NCBI GenBank assembly: GCA_001825665.1
Contig: MHXZ01000005.1
Coordinates: forward strand, 1 to 64,000
Reading direction: 5' to 3'
Origin: Planctomycetes bacterium GWF2_41_51
GTDB lineage: Bacteria; Planctomycetota; Phycisphaerae; Sedimentisphaerales; UBA12454
Length of the DNA stretch: 64,000 bases
This document shows positions 19,402 to 28,248 of the stretch, one piece after another. Both the position numbers and the translations under genes were made by a program. Position 1 is the first letter of the stretch; each line of letters starts with the position of its first letter. Under the pieces are notes generated by a model. That model was not told where the DNA came from. It did not search any database and saw only the letters and a program-made list of their open reading frames with translations.

Positions 19402-21315
19402 TTATCTAACCAGCTTTATGGAATAAAGGGTAATTTTCCCCCTTCCCTGGCCGCCGGCCATATATAACCCTATACCTTTCATTGCATTCATTGTTATTCT
19501 ACGTTGACCATTTTGATTTCCCCAGGAAATTCTGGGCTTTAAGTTTTTAAATTCAAATCTTTTTATTTCACGGCTTCCGCTTCCGAAATGATTGTTAAAT
19601 GTAAAAGATTCGCCATCATCGCCGGCTAGAGTATTATAATTCTTTTTGTCAGGCAAGTCCACACCGGCTTCATCAACGATAATTTCATAAGAAACATTTT
19701 CAGGCACAAACCAATCAATCTCTAACGCATCATAACCATCGAGATTTGTGGCATAAGCAGGTCCGCTGTTTACTGCATATTTTTCAGGACCAAAGATGAT
19801 TATTCCGCATCCCCACAAAGTGCCGGTATTATAATTCACAATCGCGTTTGCATTCAGCTTTTCAAGGGAAATGCCTGCATCTTCGGCGTGAAATAGTTCC
19901 GGGGATTGAATCCATTTCTCCCAGAGCAAATCAATTTGAGCAGGCCTTTCAGGATATTGCCCGGGTTCGAAAACAACAGCATTTTCAGAAGGTAATTTGT
20001 CAAAAGTTTTTAATTCAGATTGACTGTGAACTGTAAAGACTTGTTTATTGGCTTCGGCCATTGCATCGAGTAAAACGGTATATGGCCTGTTTTGAATATC
20101 TACCACACCATAATTAGAGTTTTCGCCATCAAATCGTCCTTGTGGAGATTGGTCTGCAAATTCAAACCAGTGAGTGCCTATCACCATAGGATATTCATAC
20201 ATAGCATTGACATATTTTTTGTAGTTTTCGGCTCTTTGTGCCTGAGTATCGACAACCGTTCCTGCTCCTCTATGGTTTGGACAGCCGCTGGTATTTTCTT
20301 TTGCTCTCCATGAGTATTCTGTAATCATAATCGGCTTTTTACCTAATATCCAGTAACGCGAAAGAAGCCTTTTGTTTACATCCGGTTCGACTTGATATTT
20401 GTTGTAGGACATTACATCGCAAAATTTTCCGCAAGCTTTAATTACACTGTCCGGGGCATCTCCTGCGAATCTTACGCCAAGGAGTAATTTGCCCGGCATT
20501 AGTTTTTGTACTGCTTTGGTAGATATTTCAAAGAATTTATCAGCGGCATATCCCGTAAATTCATCTCTATCCTTCATACTATTATCATTAAGCGAGCCTC
20601 TCAGAGTAGTTGATGTCAGATTGTTCCAACTGTCCAGATTTACATTCCAGGCTTTACTGAATGCTTCAGCGGTGTTATACTTTTTTATCAAAAAGTTTTT
20701 AGCTTCTTGTCTTGCAGTATCCTGCAGGGATGTGTCAAAAGCTAATTCGAGCAATGTGTAATTTGGAGTTACGTCCCAGGCACTCTTACCAAACCACTGC
20801 ATTTCGTTGTCCAGAAAAAAACCCATTATTGATTCAGGATATTTTTGTTCAGCAAGTCTGCTGCGTACATTCATTTCGACTCTTTCTTCAAAACCGCTCC
20901 TGAGACCTTCGAGGCATCTGTCAGCCGAATGGCCGGCAACATATAATATTACTGTTGAATAAAGACTTTTCGAATGTATCGCGCTGTTAGACCATGAACC
21001 GATGGTATTAAAGCTGCTTTTTTGCAGCAGGTCTGTAACAAAAGTGTTCCATTTTTCAAAATCTCCGCCGAATTGAGAATTAACAGCATCATAATATTTT
21101 GTATTTGGTTTGTGATTCCACGCTGCAGGGACTATGTTATTTATGCCTATAGATAGGAAACGGTTACCTTCAGGGTCGATAAACCAGAATTTTCCCTGAG
21201 AATCTTTTTGCACAGCAAACATTTTATTTTCCTGTGTTATTCTGCTTTCTGTTTCAGCTGCCAATAAAATAGATTGGCAAAGCAAGATAATGATTATAAT
21301 TGCGTTTAGTTTCAT
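19402..21315 (-). CDS. Secreted clan GH-A glycosidase, agarase/GH158-like
   Basis: This 637-residue protein has a signal peptide (residues 1-20, ending LLAAE). The catalytic part opens with FWFIDPEGNRFLSIGINNI, a phrase typical of GH50-like and related clan GH-A enzymes. A plausible acid/base Glu171 lies in LDNEMQWFG and a plausible nucleophile Glu333 in MITEYSWRA. From about residue 460 a C-terminal beta-sandwich follows, probably carbohydrate-binding. Exact family is not certain: GH50, GH158 (endo-beta-1,3-glucanase) and unclassified agarase-like groups all share these features. The operon partners (LacI, phosphorylase) and the neighbouring GH16 favour a beta-glucan substrate over agar. It is the first gene after a near-consensus promoter with an overlapping palindromic operator. 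Confidence 0.7.
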   Translation of the reverse strand: MKLNAIIIIILLCQSILLAAETESRITQENKMFAVQKDSQGKFWFIDPEGNRFLSIGINNIVPAAWNHKPNTKYYDAVNSQFGGDFEKWNTFVTDLLQKSSFNTIGSWSNSAIHSKSLYSTVILYVAGHSADRCLEGLRSGFEERVEMNVRSRLAEQKYPESIMGFFLDNEMQWFGKSAWDVTPNYTLLELAFDTSLQDTARQEAKNFLIKKYNTAEAFSKAWNVNLDSWNNLTSTTLRGSLNDNSMKDRDEFTGYAADKFFEISTKAVQKLMPGKLLLGVRFAGDAPDSVIKACGKFCDVMSYNKYQVEPDVNKRLLSRYWILGKKPIMITEYSWRAKENTSGCPNHRGAGTVVDTQAQRAENYKKYVNAMYEYPMVIGTHWFEFADQSPQGRFDGENSNYGVVDIQNRPYTVLLDAMAEANKQVFTVHSQSELKTFDKLPSENAVVFEPGQYPERPAQIDLLWEKWIQSPELFHAEDAGISLEKLNANAIVNYNTGTLWGCGIIIFGPEKYAVNSGPAYATNLDGYDALEIDWFVPENVSYEIIVDEAGVDLPDKKNYNTLAGDDGESFTFNNHFGSGSREIKRFEFKNLKPRISWGNQNGQRRITMNAMKGIGLYMAGGQGRGKITLYSIKLVR

Positions 21316-21368
21316 AATTACCTTTAAACAAAAAGGTTTACAATAAATATAATTTACTTGTAAATGTT

Positions 21369-21384
21369 TAGCAAGCGTTTGCTA
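21369..21384. promoter_or_regulatory. LacI-type operator TAGCAAGCGTTTGCTA
   Basis: This 16-base palindrome has a single mismatched pair next to the central CG, the usual form for LacI-family sites. Seen from the minus strand it starts at the -10 box and covers the likely transcription start of the GH-A/LacI/phosphorylase operon, a position suited to repression. Confidence 0.75.
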
Positions 21385-21411
21385 TTATATAAAAATGTAT
21401 TCTTTTGTCAA
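21384..21411 (-). promoter_or_regulatory. Near-consensus promoter of the GH-A operon
   Basis: On the minus strand TTGACA (21411-21406), a 16-base spacer and TATAAT (21389-21384) form a textbook sigma-70 promoter. It lies about 70 bases upstream of the gene starting at 21315. Confidence 0.75.
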
Positions 21412-21418
21412 GCACCTA

Positions 21419-21446
21419 TTGACAATAAGCTAATAATTGATATTTT
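21419..21446 (+). promoter_or_regulatory. Promoter candidate for the GPH symporter gene
   Basis: TTGACA, a 16-base spacer and TATTTT lie 101 bases upstream of ATG 21548. It is back to back with the minus-strand promoter, so a LacI protein at 21369-21384 could affect both. Confidence 0.5.
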
Positions 21447-21547
21447 ATTAAAATGAAAGTATCTGAGCTTTTTTGAATATAAAACTGAGATAAGCATGGA
21501 TGGATTGATTCTCCAAATATAATTTCTGTATTTAAAAGAAGGTTCAA

Positions 21548-23011
21548 ATGAGTAAATCAGAACATTACACAACAGCCCCGGAGGACCGTATTCCTATTAC
21601 ATACAAATCCGCCTATGCTATAGGTATGCTTGTTAATAATATGCAAGCTGCCGCACTGCCCGCTATGATGGTTATACTCAATCTTGGCTTGGGCATGAAT
21701 CCGGCTTTGGTGGGTCTTATCGCTTTTATCCCCCGCATTGTAGATGCCCTAACAGATCCCATGATGGGTTATATCTCTGATAATACACGGTCACGATTCG
21801 GCCGCCGCAGACCGTACATTTTCTGGGGCGCCATCTCTGCCGGGATTATTTTTGCCTTGATGTGGCAGCTTTATCCAGGTTACAGCCAAAGCTTCTATTT
21901 CTGGTTTTTCCTGATAGCATCTATTCTTTTCTTTTGTGCCTATACCGTTTATGCAACGCCGTTCGTAGCTCTGGGATTTGAAATGAGCCCTGATTACCAC
22001 GAAAGGACGCGGTTGCAGGGCACTGCTAATTGGATAGGGCAAATCGCTTGGATTACAGTTCCATGGTTTTATGCAATAATGTACAGCGAAAGGCTATTTG
22101 AAGGCCCTGTTCAGGGAGCACGTATTTTGGCAATCGCAGTTGGAATATTTATCGTGTTGGGCGGAATAGTGCCTGCCATTTTCACCCGAGAATATTTTGG
22201 TTCACAGCCGAAAAATGAAACCAGAAAAGGTTTCATGAATAATCTGCGAGAATTTTTTAAAGGCTTTGTTATTACTTTTAAATGCCTTCCGTTTGTCAAG
22301 CTTTGCGCAGCAACATTCCTGATTTTCAATGGTTTCCAGCTTGGGTCTTCTTTTTCCTTATATGTAATGATTTATTATGTATTCGGCGGAGACAACACTA
22401 ATGCAGGAATTTTACAGGGTTGGCTTGGTACTGTCACCTCGATTTGTACTTTCGGTGTAATTCCTTTGGCTGCATGGATTTCAACAAAAGTGGGGAAAAA
22501 GAGAGCTTTGTTATTAACAATTTCTCTCTCTCTGGTGGGATACGCACTTAAGTGGGTCGGCTACAATCCTAACTATCCATATTTACTGCTTATTGCCGCT
22601 CCGTTTGTTGCATTTGGAATTGGTTCATTGTTCACCTTGATTTGTGCAATGGTTGCTGATGTGTGTGATTATGATGAGCTTAAAACAGGCCGGCGTCGCG
22701 AAGGAATGTTCGGAGCTATTTACTGGTGGATGGTAAAAATCGGGATGTCTGTTGCGGGGTTGCTGACAGGATTAATGCTTAATGCATCGGGTTTTAATGT
22801 AGCTTTAGGCAGTGCTCAGCCTATAAAAACACTATTCTTTCTGAGAGTATTTGATGTTGGCACTACAATAATAACATCTTTAATAGCAATTCTTATTATC
22901 GCAACTTTCGATATAACGGAAGAAAAAGCGCACGATATCCGACTTGAACTCGAAAAACGCCGAGGTAAACCGGCCGGCGAAAGTGTGTCCACGAATTTGG
23001 TAGTCTCATAG
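21548..23011 (+). CDS. GPH family sugar:cation symporter 1
   Basis: This 487-residue membrane protein belongs to the glycoside-pentoside-hexuronide:cation symporters of the MFS superfamily. It has about twelve hydrophobic helices and the family signature after helix 2 (IVDALTDPMMGYISDNTRSR), then FGRRRPYIFWG. The later motif MVADVCDYDELKTGRRREGM is also characteristic. GPH proteins bring in disaccharides or oligosaccharides with Na+ or H+. It diverges from the GH-A/LacI/phosphorylase operon and so is the probable importer for the oligosaccharide phosphorolysed there. It is an older paralogue of the symporter at 43994-45439. Confidence 0.9.
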   Translation: MSKSEHYTTAPEDRIPITYKSAYAIGMLVNNMQAAALPAMMVILNLGLGMNPALVGLIAFIPRIVDALTDPMMGYISDNTRSRFGRRRPYIFWGAISAGIIFALMWQLYPGYSQSFYFWFFLIASILFFCAYTVYATPFVALGFEMSPDYHERTRLQGTANWIGQIAWITVPWFYAIMYSERLFEGPVQGARILAIAVGIFIVLGGIVPAIFTREYFGSQPKNETRKGFMNNLREFFKGFVITFKCLPFVKLCAATFLIFNGFQLGSSFSLYVMIYYVFGGDNTNAGILQGWLGTVTSICTFGVIPLAAWISTKVGKKRALLLTISLSLVGYALKWVGYNPNYPYLLLIAAPFVAFGIGSLFTLICAMVADVCDYDELKTGRRREGMFGAIYWWMVKIGMSVAGLLTGLMLNASGFNVALGSAQPIKTLFFLRVFDVGTTIITSLIAILIIATFDITEEKAHDIRLELEKRRGKPAGESVSTNLVVS

Positions 23012-23288
23012 TAGTATTGGATTTAATTCTAAGCATCTAATTTTCATTTAAGGCTGTTGTATACATACCTCTCAACACCGGGAAATTCTTGCAAGAATTC
23101 TTTGGAGATTATTCCCGCTGCAATTTTTTTCTTTGTTTTGAAAAAAAATATTAGAGGATTTTACCTAAGAGCAGCAAAGGCTAAAAACAAACCATCCTTA
23201 AAGATATTTACCACAAAAGAGTTATACTTAAGAGATAAAATAGACCTATAAAATATAATAAATTTTCAATTATTTTTCGATTTCTATA

Positions 23289-23318
23289 TTGACACAGACG
23301 GGTTTAAAATAGTAGAAT
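23289..23318 (+). promoter_or_regulatory. Promoter of the GH16/LacI 2 operon
   Basis: TTGACA (23289-23294), an 18-base spacer and TAGAAT (23313-23318). The LacI-type palindrome starts 11 bases after the -10 box, so transcription would start at its edge. Confidence 0.65.
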
Positions 23319-23328
23319 ATGAAAAATC

Positions 23329-23363
23329 AGCAAACGGTTGCTAAATATATAGCAACAGTGCTA
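23329..23363. promoter_or_regulatory. Two LacI-type operators just after the promoter
   Basis: AGCAAACGGTTGCT (23329-23342) and TAGCAACAGTGCTA (23350-23363) are inverted repeats with AGCA/TGCT arms. Centre-to-centre distance is 21 bases, so both face the same side of the helix. They match the arms of the operator at 21369-21384, and the LacI paralogue encoded in this operon is the natural partner. Confidence 0.65.
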
Positions 23364-23527
23364 ATTATCGACAAGAGCGGCATAGTTTTACAATTTCATA
23401 CGAAAATCTTCCATGAACTTAGATTAAATTGCGATGAAATACTTCAGAACGCGGTCAGAATTTTGAAGTTATTTAGTAAGAATTTAAATGAAAAAATAAT
23501 AAAAACTTTTTAATGGAGGACACAAAA

Positions 23528-24154
23528 ATGAAGAAGCTAATTATTTTATTGAGTTTATGTTTTGCTGCTACAGTAAGTGCCAATGTATCATTGAACAGTA
23601 TAGTTGCTAACAATGGTTTTGAATTCGGTAGTGGTGCGTTAGCGGATAATTGGATGCCGAATGCTATTGGTAATATAGCAACAGTGGAGCGAGTTGCCGA
23701 GGAAGCATTAAGCGGAACATATTCAGAGAAATTTTTCATCAATTACGTTTCTGAAACCGGAACAAAAGCAGAAATTCTTCAGCAAACCGCTGTTGGTTCG
23801 ATTACGCCAGGCACAGCTTATGACTTCAGTTTCTTTGCTAAAGGTTATGCCGGCCCCGGAGTAGTGGGATTTTTCCAGGTTCAATGGCTTGATGGCGATG
23901 GCAGCCATGGCGGCGGTGTTAAAGGTGTCGGCCCAATGACTCAATTTGGAACTTCACTGACATCCGTTTATCAGGAATTTAGCCAGACAGGTTTAATAGC
24001 AGCCGCTAATGCAGATTGTGCATTTATTTCCATTCGCCTCGAAGGCGGAGCATTCAGCGGTTCAACAGGTTATATGTATGTAGATGCAATTCCTGAACCG
24101 GCTACAATGGCCTTGTTAGGATTAGGCGGTCTGTTGCTGCGTAAACGTAAATAA
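23528..24154 (+). CDS. PEP-CTERM surface protein with carbohydrate-binding-like domain
   Basis: This 208-residue protein starts at ATG 23528, eight bases after GGAGG; an upstream in-frame ATG at 23513 overlaps the ribosome-binding site and is rejected. A signal peptide (MKKLIILLSLCFAATVSA) leads into a beta-rich domain of about 165 residues (NNGFEFGSGALADNWMPNAI) that resembles the CBM4/9-like fold. The C-terminus is PEPATMALLGLGGLLLRKRK, a PEP-CTERM signal recognised by exosortase systems: a PEP motif, a hydrophobic stretch and basic residues. It is the first gene of the LacI-controlled GH16 operon, so a role in holding beta-glucan at the cell surface is a reasonable inference. Confidence 0.85.
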   Translation: MKKLIILLSLCFAATVSANVSLNSIVANNGFEFGSGALADNWMPNAIGNIATVERVAEEALSGTYSEKFFINYVSETGTKAEILQQTAVGSITPGTAYDFSFFAKGYAGPGVVGFFQVQWLDGDGSHGGGVKGVGPMTQFGTSLTSVYQEFSQTGLIAAANADCAFISIRLEGGAFSGSTGYMYVDAIPEPATMALLGLGGLLLRKRK

Positions 24155-24163
24155 TCAAAAGCT

Positions 24164-24206
24164 AAGCTAAAGCTGCGGGGATAAAACCTTGCAGCTTTAG
24201 CTTTTA
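24164..24206 (+). terminator. 13-bp hairpin between PEP-CTERM gene and GH16 gene
   Basis: AAGCTAAAGCTGC (24164-24176) pairs perfectly with GCAGCTTTAGCTT (24191-24203) around a 14-base loop and is followed by a short T/A run. The T tract is weak, so it may be a partial terminator that lowers expression of the downstream genes, or an mRNA-stabilising stem. Confidence 0.55.
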
Positions 24207-24225
24207 AAAAATAAAAGGAAAAGCC

Positions 24226-27153
24226 ATGTATTCAAAATCAACAACTGTTTTTGTTATTTCCATTGTACTAATTCTTGCAATTAATCCTATATATGCTGAA
24301 GTTGTCTGGTCAGAAGAATTCGATGGACCTTCTATAGATTCGGCCAAATGGACTTATGATACAGGCAGTTGGGGTTTTGGAAATGGTGAGCTTCAGTATT
24401 ATACAGCTCGGCCTGAAAACGCATACATTGAAGATGGCGCTCTTGTTATCAAAGCCATGCGTGAAAATTACAAAGGTGCGGGAATGTCATTTAGTTCTGC
24501 TCGGTTGAAAACACAAGGCAGATTTGCATTCAAATATGGAACAATTGAAGCTCGCATAAAGGTGCCTGACCTTGCTAACGGCCTTTGGCCTGCTTTCTGG
24601 CTGCTTGGAAATAATATCGGCTCGCATACATGGCCTAAATGCGGCGAACTTGACATTCTCGAAATGGGAATGAAATCTGCTATTACTGCCGGACTTACAA
24701 ATAAACGGCATAGTGCTTATGCGCATTGGGATTATCAAAATTCTTATGCAAACCATGGAATAGCAGTTGATTCTTCGGTTAATCTCAACACTGATTATCA
24801 TCTTTATAAAATGTCCTGGACACCTACGACGATTAAGGCTTACATTGATGGTGTTGAATTCTGGGCTTTTGATATCAGTCCTGTAGTTACCAATTCGCTT
24901 GAGGAATTTCATCGGCCATTTTTTATTATCGCAAATCTCGCTGTCGGAGGTTACAACTTTGTTGACATTACAGATCCTGGCGCAATTACAGCTCCGTTTC
25001 CTGCCAGGATGTACATAGATTGGATTCGTGTTTCAAGCAATGCAAGCACGGTTCTGTATTATGGTGATGATATCATCGAAACTGGAAATTTTGGAGTTTT
25101 TACCGATACGACACCAGTAGAAAATCATATTACATACGGGACCGATGCGAATCTTTATATCTGGAACAACATGACTGCAAACACGGCAGTACCGTATGAA
25201 GGAACAGAGTCATGGTCGTTTGATGTCGGCGGCGGTCAATGGTTTGGAATGGGTGTATTATGTTCTCTCGACAGGAATATGAAAAACTACTCCGATGGTT
25301 ATCTTCACTTTCAAATGAAGACGACTTCTACTGCTGCGATGAAAGTAGGAATTAAAAGTTCAGCGGCAGGTGAGAGTTGGCTGCCTTTGATAAACGGCGG
25401 CGAATTTGGCCCCCTCCGTGACGGCAGTTGGCATGAGGTAATAATTCCTCTGAACAGATTTGCAAATATAGACTTCAGTGCAATAAGTCAAATTTTTATG
25501 ATAGCAGGCGATGCCCCGGCATCAGCACTTAATTTATCAATAGACAACGTATATTGGACTGAAAGTGTTGAAAGACCAACACCAGCAAACGGAAATTTCG
25601 GCGTACTTACCGAAACAGCAGCGCATAAAACATCAGGCGAATTTATGCCGACAATCAATGGCGATATTTTTGTTTGGGAAAATACTTTGGCTGCTGCAAC
25701 TCAGCATCCATACGAAGGCTCAGGCTGTCTTTCTTTTGCTTCAACACCGGGCCTGACCTGGTTTGGTGCGGCAATTACGCCGAATATAAAATACAATCTT
25801 ACCGCCTTTAGTTATCCTGAAAGTAAATTGCGTTTTGCCCTTAAAACCAGCTCTACGGTTACATTTATGATAGGAATGAAAAGCGGTAATGTGGAGGATA
25901 TCGGCCAAAAGTGGATTACGTTTGCTGCGGGCAATGATCCGTATGGTTTTGTTCGCGATGGAAACTGGCATGTCATAGAAATTCCAATGGCGGATATTTC
26001 AAATGCTGTTGACCTCTCACAGGTCAGCCAATTGTTCGAGATATTGGGAACCAATGGTCCAATAAGCGGAATTGAAATTGATGATATTTGTTTCACAGGC
26101 GGCGGTTCACCGATAAGCGGCGGCAACACAGCTCCAACAATAAGTATAACCAATCCGACAGAAGGCCAGATTTTCAACATTAACGATGATATTACTATCC
26201 AGGCGGATGCCGCCGATGTTGACGGTACTGTAGTAAAGGTTGAATTTTTCCAAGGCTCAACTTTGCTCGGTCAGGATTTAGTTGCACCGTATTCGTTTAC
26301 CTGGAATGATGTTCCTGCCGGCACATATCTTTTAACAGCAAAGGTAACTGATAATAATGATGCTTTCAGAAGTACCTCAGTAAGAGTGTATGTCGGTACT
26401 CCCGTGTTGACAAGCATTGCAGTATCGCCTTCTTCTGCTGCCATAGAAGTTGGCCAGACTCAGCAGTTTACAGCCAGCGGATTAAATCAATTTGGTTTTC
26501 CGATAGCAACAGATGCTGTATGGTCAGTAACAGGCGGTGGAACAATCGATTCTACAGGATTATTTACAGCAGAATATCCCGGCAGCAGGTTTGAAGTTAT
26601 TGCTCAGGATGGCTCTATTTCAGGCAGTGCGGATTTAACTACATATTTTACAGCTTTGCCGACTGGATGCACAGGTGGACCGGCCAATGGTGATTATACG
26701 TATGTAGTTAGTAACGATTCTGCAAACCCAACTATAACATTTATACCCGGCAGAGCAGGCGTTGGAAGTCCGACATGTATTTTTTATTATAACACATCAG
26801 CTTACGGAGTTTTCCCGGGATCCGGTGTATCGCCGAATGTTCCAAAACAGATAACAGCATCTGCGGGACAAACAATATATTTTTATTACACATACAGCAT
26901 TCCTGAAGGCGGCGAGAATTCAACCGTTAATTCAAAGCACATGATTACGGTAGGTTCCTGCGGCTCGGCTTTTCCTGCTGACTTGGATGGTAATGAATTT
27001 GTAGACTTTGCGGATTTCTATATTATGGCATCATATTGGCTGGAAGATGATTGTAATAGCAATAATGCGGATTGCAGCGGAGCTGATTATCAGCCTGATG
27101 GCAATGTTGATTTATATGATTTACAAATTTTTGCGGATTATTGGCTCCAGTAA
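24226..27153 (+). CDS. Secreted GH16 laminarinase-like enzyme with binding modules and dockerin
   Basis: This 975-residue protein has a signal peptide (residues 1-24) and then a GH16 domain (about 25-270) with the catalytic ExDxxE as ELDILE: Glu141 nucleophile, Asp143, Glu146 acid/base. WSEEFDGPSIDSAKWTYDTG and PAFWLLGNN are typical of beta-1,3-glucanases. Two similar beta-sandwich modules start at about 286 (GNFGVFTDTTPVE) and 455 (GNFGVLTETAAHK). An Ig-like module follows at about 634 (APTISITNPTEGQ), a Big2-like module at about 728 (IAVSPSSAAIEVGQTQQF), and a type-I dockerin pair at 918-975 (DLDGNEFVDFADF, PDGNVDLYDLQIF). It would cut laminarin-type glucan outside the cell; the dockerin implies attachment to a partner, but no cohesin was seen in this window. 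Confidence 0.9.
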   Translation: MYSKSTTVFVISIVLILAINPIYAEVVWSEEFDGPSIDSAKWTYDTGSWGFGNGELQYYTARPENAYIEDGALVIKAMRENYKGAGMSFSSARLKTQGRFAFKYGTIEARIKVPDLANGLWPAFWLLGNNIGSHTWPKCGELDILEMGMKSAITAGLTNKRHSAYAHWDYQNSYANHGIAVDSSVNLNTDYHLYKMSWTPTTIKAYIDGVEFWAFDISPVVTNSLEEFHRPFFIIANLAVGGYNFVDITDPGAITAPFPARMYIDWIRVSSNASTVLYYGDDIIETGNFGVFTDTTPVENHITYGTDANLYIWNNMTANTAVPYEGTESWSFDVGGGQWFGMGVLCSLDRNMKNYSDGYLHFQMKTTSTAAMKVGIKSSAAGESWLPLINGGEFGPLRDGSWHEVIIPLNRFANIDFSAISQIFMIAGDAPASALNLSIDNVYWTESVERPTPANGNFGVLTETAAHKTSGEFMPTINGDIFVWENTLAAATQHPYEGSGCLSFASTPGLTWFGAAITPNIKYNLTAFSYPESKLRFALKTSSTVTFMIGMKSGNVEDIGQKWITFAAGNDPYGFVRDGNWHVIEIPMADISNAVDLSQVSQLFEILGTNGPISGIEIDDICFTGGGSPISGGNTAPTISITNPTEGQIFNINDDITIQADAADVDGTVVKVEFFQGSTLLGQDLVAPYSFTWNDVPAGTYLLTAKVTDNNDAFRSTSVRVYVGTPVLTSIAVSPSSAAIEVGQTQQFTASGLNQFGFPIATDAVWSVTGGGTIDSTGLFTAEYPGSRFEVIAQDGSISGSADLTTYFTALPTGCTGGPANGDYTYVVSNDSANPTITFIPGRAGVGSPTCIFYYNTSAYGVFPGSGVSPNVPKQITASAGQTIYFYYTYSIPEGGENSTVNSKHMITVGSCGSAFPADLDGNEFVDFADFYIMASYWLEDDCNSNNADCSGADYQPDGNVDLYDLQIFADYWLQ

Positions 27154-27196
27154 AGAGTGCTTTATGAAATTAATGATTCGGGAATGGTGATAAGAA

Positions 27197-28222
27197 ATGG
27201 CTAAAAGCGTAGCTAATCTCAGTGATGTGGCAACATTAGCAAAAGTTAGTAAATCTACTGTAAGTAGAGTTCTGAATAACAAACTCGGCAATGGTTTTAG
27301 TGTAACTGCGGAAGTAAAAGAAAGAATTCTCAAAGTCATAGAGGAACTCAACTACAAGCCGAATTTGATAGCACAGGATTTGACAAAACAGCGGACAAGA
27401 ATGATATCCGTTCTCGGCGGCGCGCATGCTTTAAGTGATTTGGGTAACATTTATCAAACCGCTATCAACAGTATTACTAATATTTTAGACAATGCACCGG
27501 GCGGCTTCGATGTTACTGTTGATATGTCTCACCATCCGGACGGAAGCAGTGAAATACCTGCATGGAGAATTGATGGTGCGATTGTTCTTGCAAGATGCAG
27601 TGATGAAACTTTCGAGGAATTGGAACAGAGAAATGTTCCGTATGTCGTAGTTAACGGCTCGAGTTGGGAAAAAGGTTCAACTGTTGTGCCGGACGATATA
27701 CAGGGAATGAAATTATCGGTTGACCATCTTGTCAAACTCGGACATAAGAGAATTGCGTATGCATCTGCACCGCTCGGACATCTTATAGGCCATAGCAGCA
27801 TTGAAGAAAGACATCAGACCTATGTAAGTGAAATTAAAAAACTTGGTCTCCCGGTTATTGAAGGGCACGATAAGCTTTTTACTTCCGCTGAGGATTATTT
27901 GAAAAGCATCATTTTCAAAAACAAGGCAACTGCGATTATTACATACGGACATATGAACGCTCTGAATCTTATGCAGGCCGCTCATTTTTTAGGTATTTCC
28001 ATCCCCCAAAATTTCAGCTTGATGGCTTTCTGTGATAAATGCGCTACCGATATTATGAGTCCTGGTTTGACATTCATAGATTTGCAATCGAAAAAAATGG
28101 GTGAAATAGCGGCGAGTATGCTTTTGGAGATGATTAAAAATCCCGGTTCTGCGAGAAAGCAAATCAAGATTCAGGAACAATTGGTTTTTAGAGATACGAC
28201 TTCTGCACCGGAAAATAGTTAA
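27197..28222 (+). CDS. LacI family transcriptional regulator 2
   Basis: This 341-residue protein is paralogous to regulator 1 (18359-19381). The helix-turn-helix reads NLSDVATLAKVSKSTVSRVL and the sensor domain shares long similar stretches (HALSDLGNIYQTAINS, FDVTVDMSHHPDGSSE, VVPDD). The gene lies 43 bases after GH16 and 26 before the next gene, inside the operon whose promoter carries two matching operators at 23329-23363, so autoregulation is likely. Since both paralogues have almost identical DNA-reading helices, each may bind the operators of both operons and differ mainly in the inducer. Confidence 0.9.
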   Translation: MAKSVANLSDVATLAKVSKSTVSRVLNNKLGNGFSVTAEVKERILKVIEELNYKPNLIAQDLTKQRTRMISVLGGAHALSDLGNIYQTAINSITNILDNAPGGFDVTVDMSHHPDGSSEIPAWRIDGAIVLARCSDETFEELEQRNVPYVVVNGSSWEKGSTVVPDDIQGMKLSVDHLVKLGHKRIAYASAPLGHLIGHSSIEERHQTYVSEIKKLGLPVIEGHDKLFTSAEDYLKSIIFKNKATAIITYGHMNALNLMQAAHFLGISIPQNFSLMAFCDKCATDIMSPGLTFIDLQSKKMGEIAASMLLEMIKNPGSARKQIKIQEQLVFRDTTSAPENS

Positions 28223-28248
28223 TTATATTTATTTTAGGAGAATACAAT

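Larger units (their letters stand above)
23012..23527. other. 516-base intergenic region with promoter and operators, no gene supported
   Basis: Short frames here are not convincing. The region holds a perfect palindrome AATTCTTGCAAGAATT at 23084-23099, a promoter at 23289-23318, two LacI-type palindromes at 23329-23342 and 23350-23363, and a leader of about 190 bases before the PEP-CTERM gene. Confidence 0.6.

Noticed and set aside
23319-23513. Possible 64-residue protein in the leader of the GH16 operon
   Set aside because: It starts inside the promoter/operator area, has no ribosome-binding site and lacks recognisable domains.
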